Source of the DNA: Haloarcula nitratireducens
GTDB lineage: Archaea; Halobacteriota; Halobacteria; Halobacteriales; Haloarculaceae
DNA: 64,000 bases
Assembly (NCBI RefSeq): GCF_019599505.1
Contig: NZ_RKLT01000004.1
Location: forward strand, 1 to 64,000
Direction: 5' to 3'
In this document: piece after piece, positions 62,599-64,000 of the stretch
How positions within the stretch are numbered: the first letter of the stretch is position 1
How the letters are laid out: each line of letters starts with the position of its first letter
The notes under the pieces: generated by a model
Told to the model about the DNA's origin: nothing
Databases searched by the model: none
What the model saw: the letters and a program-made list of their open reading frames with translations, nothing else
Position numbers and translations under genes: made by a program

Positions 62599-64000
62599 AT
62601 GGAACGAAACACCTTCACCGCGTTCCTCTCGGTGGCCGGGTCGCGCCTGGCTATCATCGTCGCCTCCGTCTTCATCACGCCGCTGCTGTTCCGACTGCTC
62701 GGCGCTGGGACCTACGGGAAGTGGGCGACCGTGATGTCGGTGTTCGGCCTCCTGATGATACTGGTGAGCTCCGGCATCAACGGCGGCTCGCGGAAGTTCC
62801 TCTCGGAGAAGCGGGATATCCCCCACTGGCAGGAGCACGTCTTCTCGTACTTCTTCGTCCTCGCGGCGGTGTTAGCCCTCCTCGCGGCCGGCGGGCTCGC
62901 CCTCGCGGCCTGGACCGGTCTCGTCGCCAGCACGCTCGGCCCGGAGTACACGAGCTACTTCTATCTGCTCGCGGTGCTCACCATCGTCGCGCAGTTCCGC
63001 TCGTACGTCCGGCGGTCGCTCATGGGGCTGAAGCTCGAACATCTCTCCGAGCCGATGCGGGTGGCTCACAAGGTGCTGTTCGGCGTGTTCGCCGTCTCGT
63101 TCGCGTGGCTCGGCTACGGCGTCAAGGGCGTCCTCGTCGGCGAAATACTCGCCAGCAGTGGCGTCATTATCATCGCCAGCATCGCGATGGCACGGGAACT
63201 GACGCTATCGCGTGTCGTCGAGCCGCTACCGTCCGAGTTCCCGAAGCGGGAGCTGATCGACTTCAACAACAGCGGCATCGTCTACCACTTCCTGATGCAG
63301 TCGCTCATCCACGTCGACGTCCTGATGCTCGGGTACTTCCTCGCCAACAGCAGCACCGTCGGCGTCTACAAGGGAGCGCTCGTCATCGTCCAACTGCTGT
63401 GGATTCTGCCGAAGTCGGTCCAGAGCGTGATGGTCCAGACCGTCTCCGACCACTGGGCCAACGACCGCATCGAGAAGATCAACGCCATCTCTCACCGGGT
63501 TGTCCGGTACACGACGCTGCTGTCGATACTGCTGTCCATCGGGCTGGCGGCGCTGGCGTACGACTTCGTCCCGCTGTACCTCGGCGAAGAGGGGCAGGCG
63601 GCCGTCGAACCCCTCCTGTTGCTGATTCCCGGGACGCTGTTCTACGCCATCGGTCGTCCCGTCTTCGCCATCAGTTACGCCAAAGGGGAGATGCGGACGC
63701 TGATACTCGTGACCAGCGTCGCCGCCGGCGTGAACTTCGTGATGAACGCGGCTCTCATCCCGACCTACGGGATGTACGGGGCAGCCGTGGCGACCACGAC
63801 CGGCTACGCCACGCTCCCGCTGGCACACACCTGGGGGGCGCGCGTGCTGGGCTACAAGCCGTTCGGCGACTTCCGCGGCGCCCGCATACTGGCGACGACG
63901 GTCATCGGCGCTGTCCCCATCGTCGGACTCTCGCTGCTCATCCAGAACACGTATCTGGCGCTGGCCGTCGTCCCCCCCGTCGGCCTGCTGGTCTTCGGGC
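62599..64000 (+). CDS. Oligosaccharide flippase (MATE/Wzx-like), truncated by window end
   Basis: The open frame begins at ATG 62599 (MERNTFTAFLSVAGSRLAII) and runs 467 codons to the edge without a stop. At least eleven membrane helices are visible. Wzx-like landmarks are FITPLLFRLLGAGTYGKWAT, SSGINGGSRKFLSEKRDIPH, MLGYFLANSSTVGVYKGALV and LIPTYGMYGAAVATTTGYAT. Such proteins flip lipid-linked glycans to the outer face for glycoprotein or polysaccharide assembly. The nucleotidyltransferase just upstream suggests the left end of a surface-glycan locus continuing to the right. Confidence 0.9.
   Translation, partial: MERNTFTAFLSVAGSRLAIIVASVFITPLLFRLLGAGTYGKWATVMSVFGLLMILVSSGINGGSRKFLSEKRDIPHWQEHVFSYFFVLAAVLALLAAGGLALAAWTGLVASTLGPEYTSYFYLLAVLTIVAQFRSYVRRSLMGLKLEHLSEPMRVAHKVLFGVFAVSFAWLGYGVKGVLVGEILASSGVIIIASIAMARELTLSRVVEPLPSEFPKRELIDFNNSGIVYHFLMQSLIHVDVLMLGYFLANSSTVGVYKGALVIVQLLWILPKSVQSVMVQTVSDHWANDRIEKINAISHRVVRYTTLLSILLSIGLAALAYDFVPLYLGEEGQAAVEPLLLLIPGTLFYAIGRPVFAISYAKGEMRTLILVTSVAAGVNFVMNAALIPTYGMYGAAVATTTGYATLPLAHTWGARVLGYKPFGDFRGARILATTVIGAVPIVGLSLLIQNTYLALAVVPPVGLLVFG

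Overview
This window is from a halophilic archaeon, most likely a Haloarculaceae-type haloarchaeon. The DNA is GC-rich with AT-rich intergenic islands. The proteins are very acidic. Many genes start a few bases downstream of a TATA-like element, as in leaderless transcripts. The family content is typical of haloarchaea: halocyanins, Tat lipoproteins, HalOD1 proteins, an HTH-10/Bat-type regulator, a BgaH-type beta-galactosidase and a bacterial-type NAD+ DNA ligase. No rRNA, tRNA or CRISPR array was seen.

Layout. 1-7.4 kb: the N-terminus of a TnpB nuclease running off the left edge, small zinc-finger, DUF2267 and CBS proteins, a decayed membrane-protein gene, an SDR dehydrogenase, a membrane-anchored cupredoxin, UspA, PAC2 and a Gfo6-type sugar dehydrogenase. 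7.4-17.3 kb: a DUF7260-type protein, a complete BMP-family nucleoside-type ABC importer, a secreted Thr/Glu/Pro-repeat surface protein, a halocyanin, an AhpD-like protein and a NifU-domain protein. 17.7-27.8 kb: a galactoside-utilisation region. It has a family-1 binding protein with two permeases, a GH4 alpha-galactosidase/glucosidase, a MalK-type ATPase, D-galactonate dehydratase and a GH42 beta-galactosidase. A 17-bp palindrome (GTTCA-N7-TGAAC) recurs in its two largest control regions. 27.8-36.4 kb: a sulfatase-fold enzyme with a flippase-like membrane protein, a GNAT acetyltransferase, a BKACE enzyme, a ketopantoate reductase-like protein, an HTH-10 regulator and small zinc proteins. 36.4-44.4 kb: metY-metX, two HalOD1 proteins, an ABC-2 exporter and NAD+ DNA ligase.

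44.5-46.8 kb holds the most striking locus. A two-TM methyl-accepting transducer overlaps a seven-TM opsin, in the order used by htr-sop sensory rhodopsin pairs. In the opsin the Schiff-base lysine is Arg, its Asp counterion is Gly, and the aromatic retinal pocket is gone. This looks like a chromophore-free opsin still coupled to a chemotaxis transducer.

47-64 kb: an aminotransferase, zinc-ribbon and membrane proteins, UvrC, a stand-alone asparagine-synthetase-like ligase without the glutaminase cysteine, two adjacent HalOD1 proteins, a polysaccharide-deacetylase-like lipoprotein with a degraded active site, MoxR converging on a DUF4129/DUF7269/DUF58/DUF7519 operon, a sugar nucleotidyltransferase, and the start of a Wzx-like flippase cut by the right edge.

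Family assignments come from reading translations and recalling families. No database search was run, so DUF numbers and gene symbols are recognition-based.
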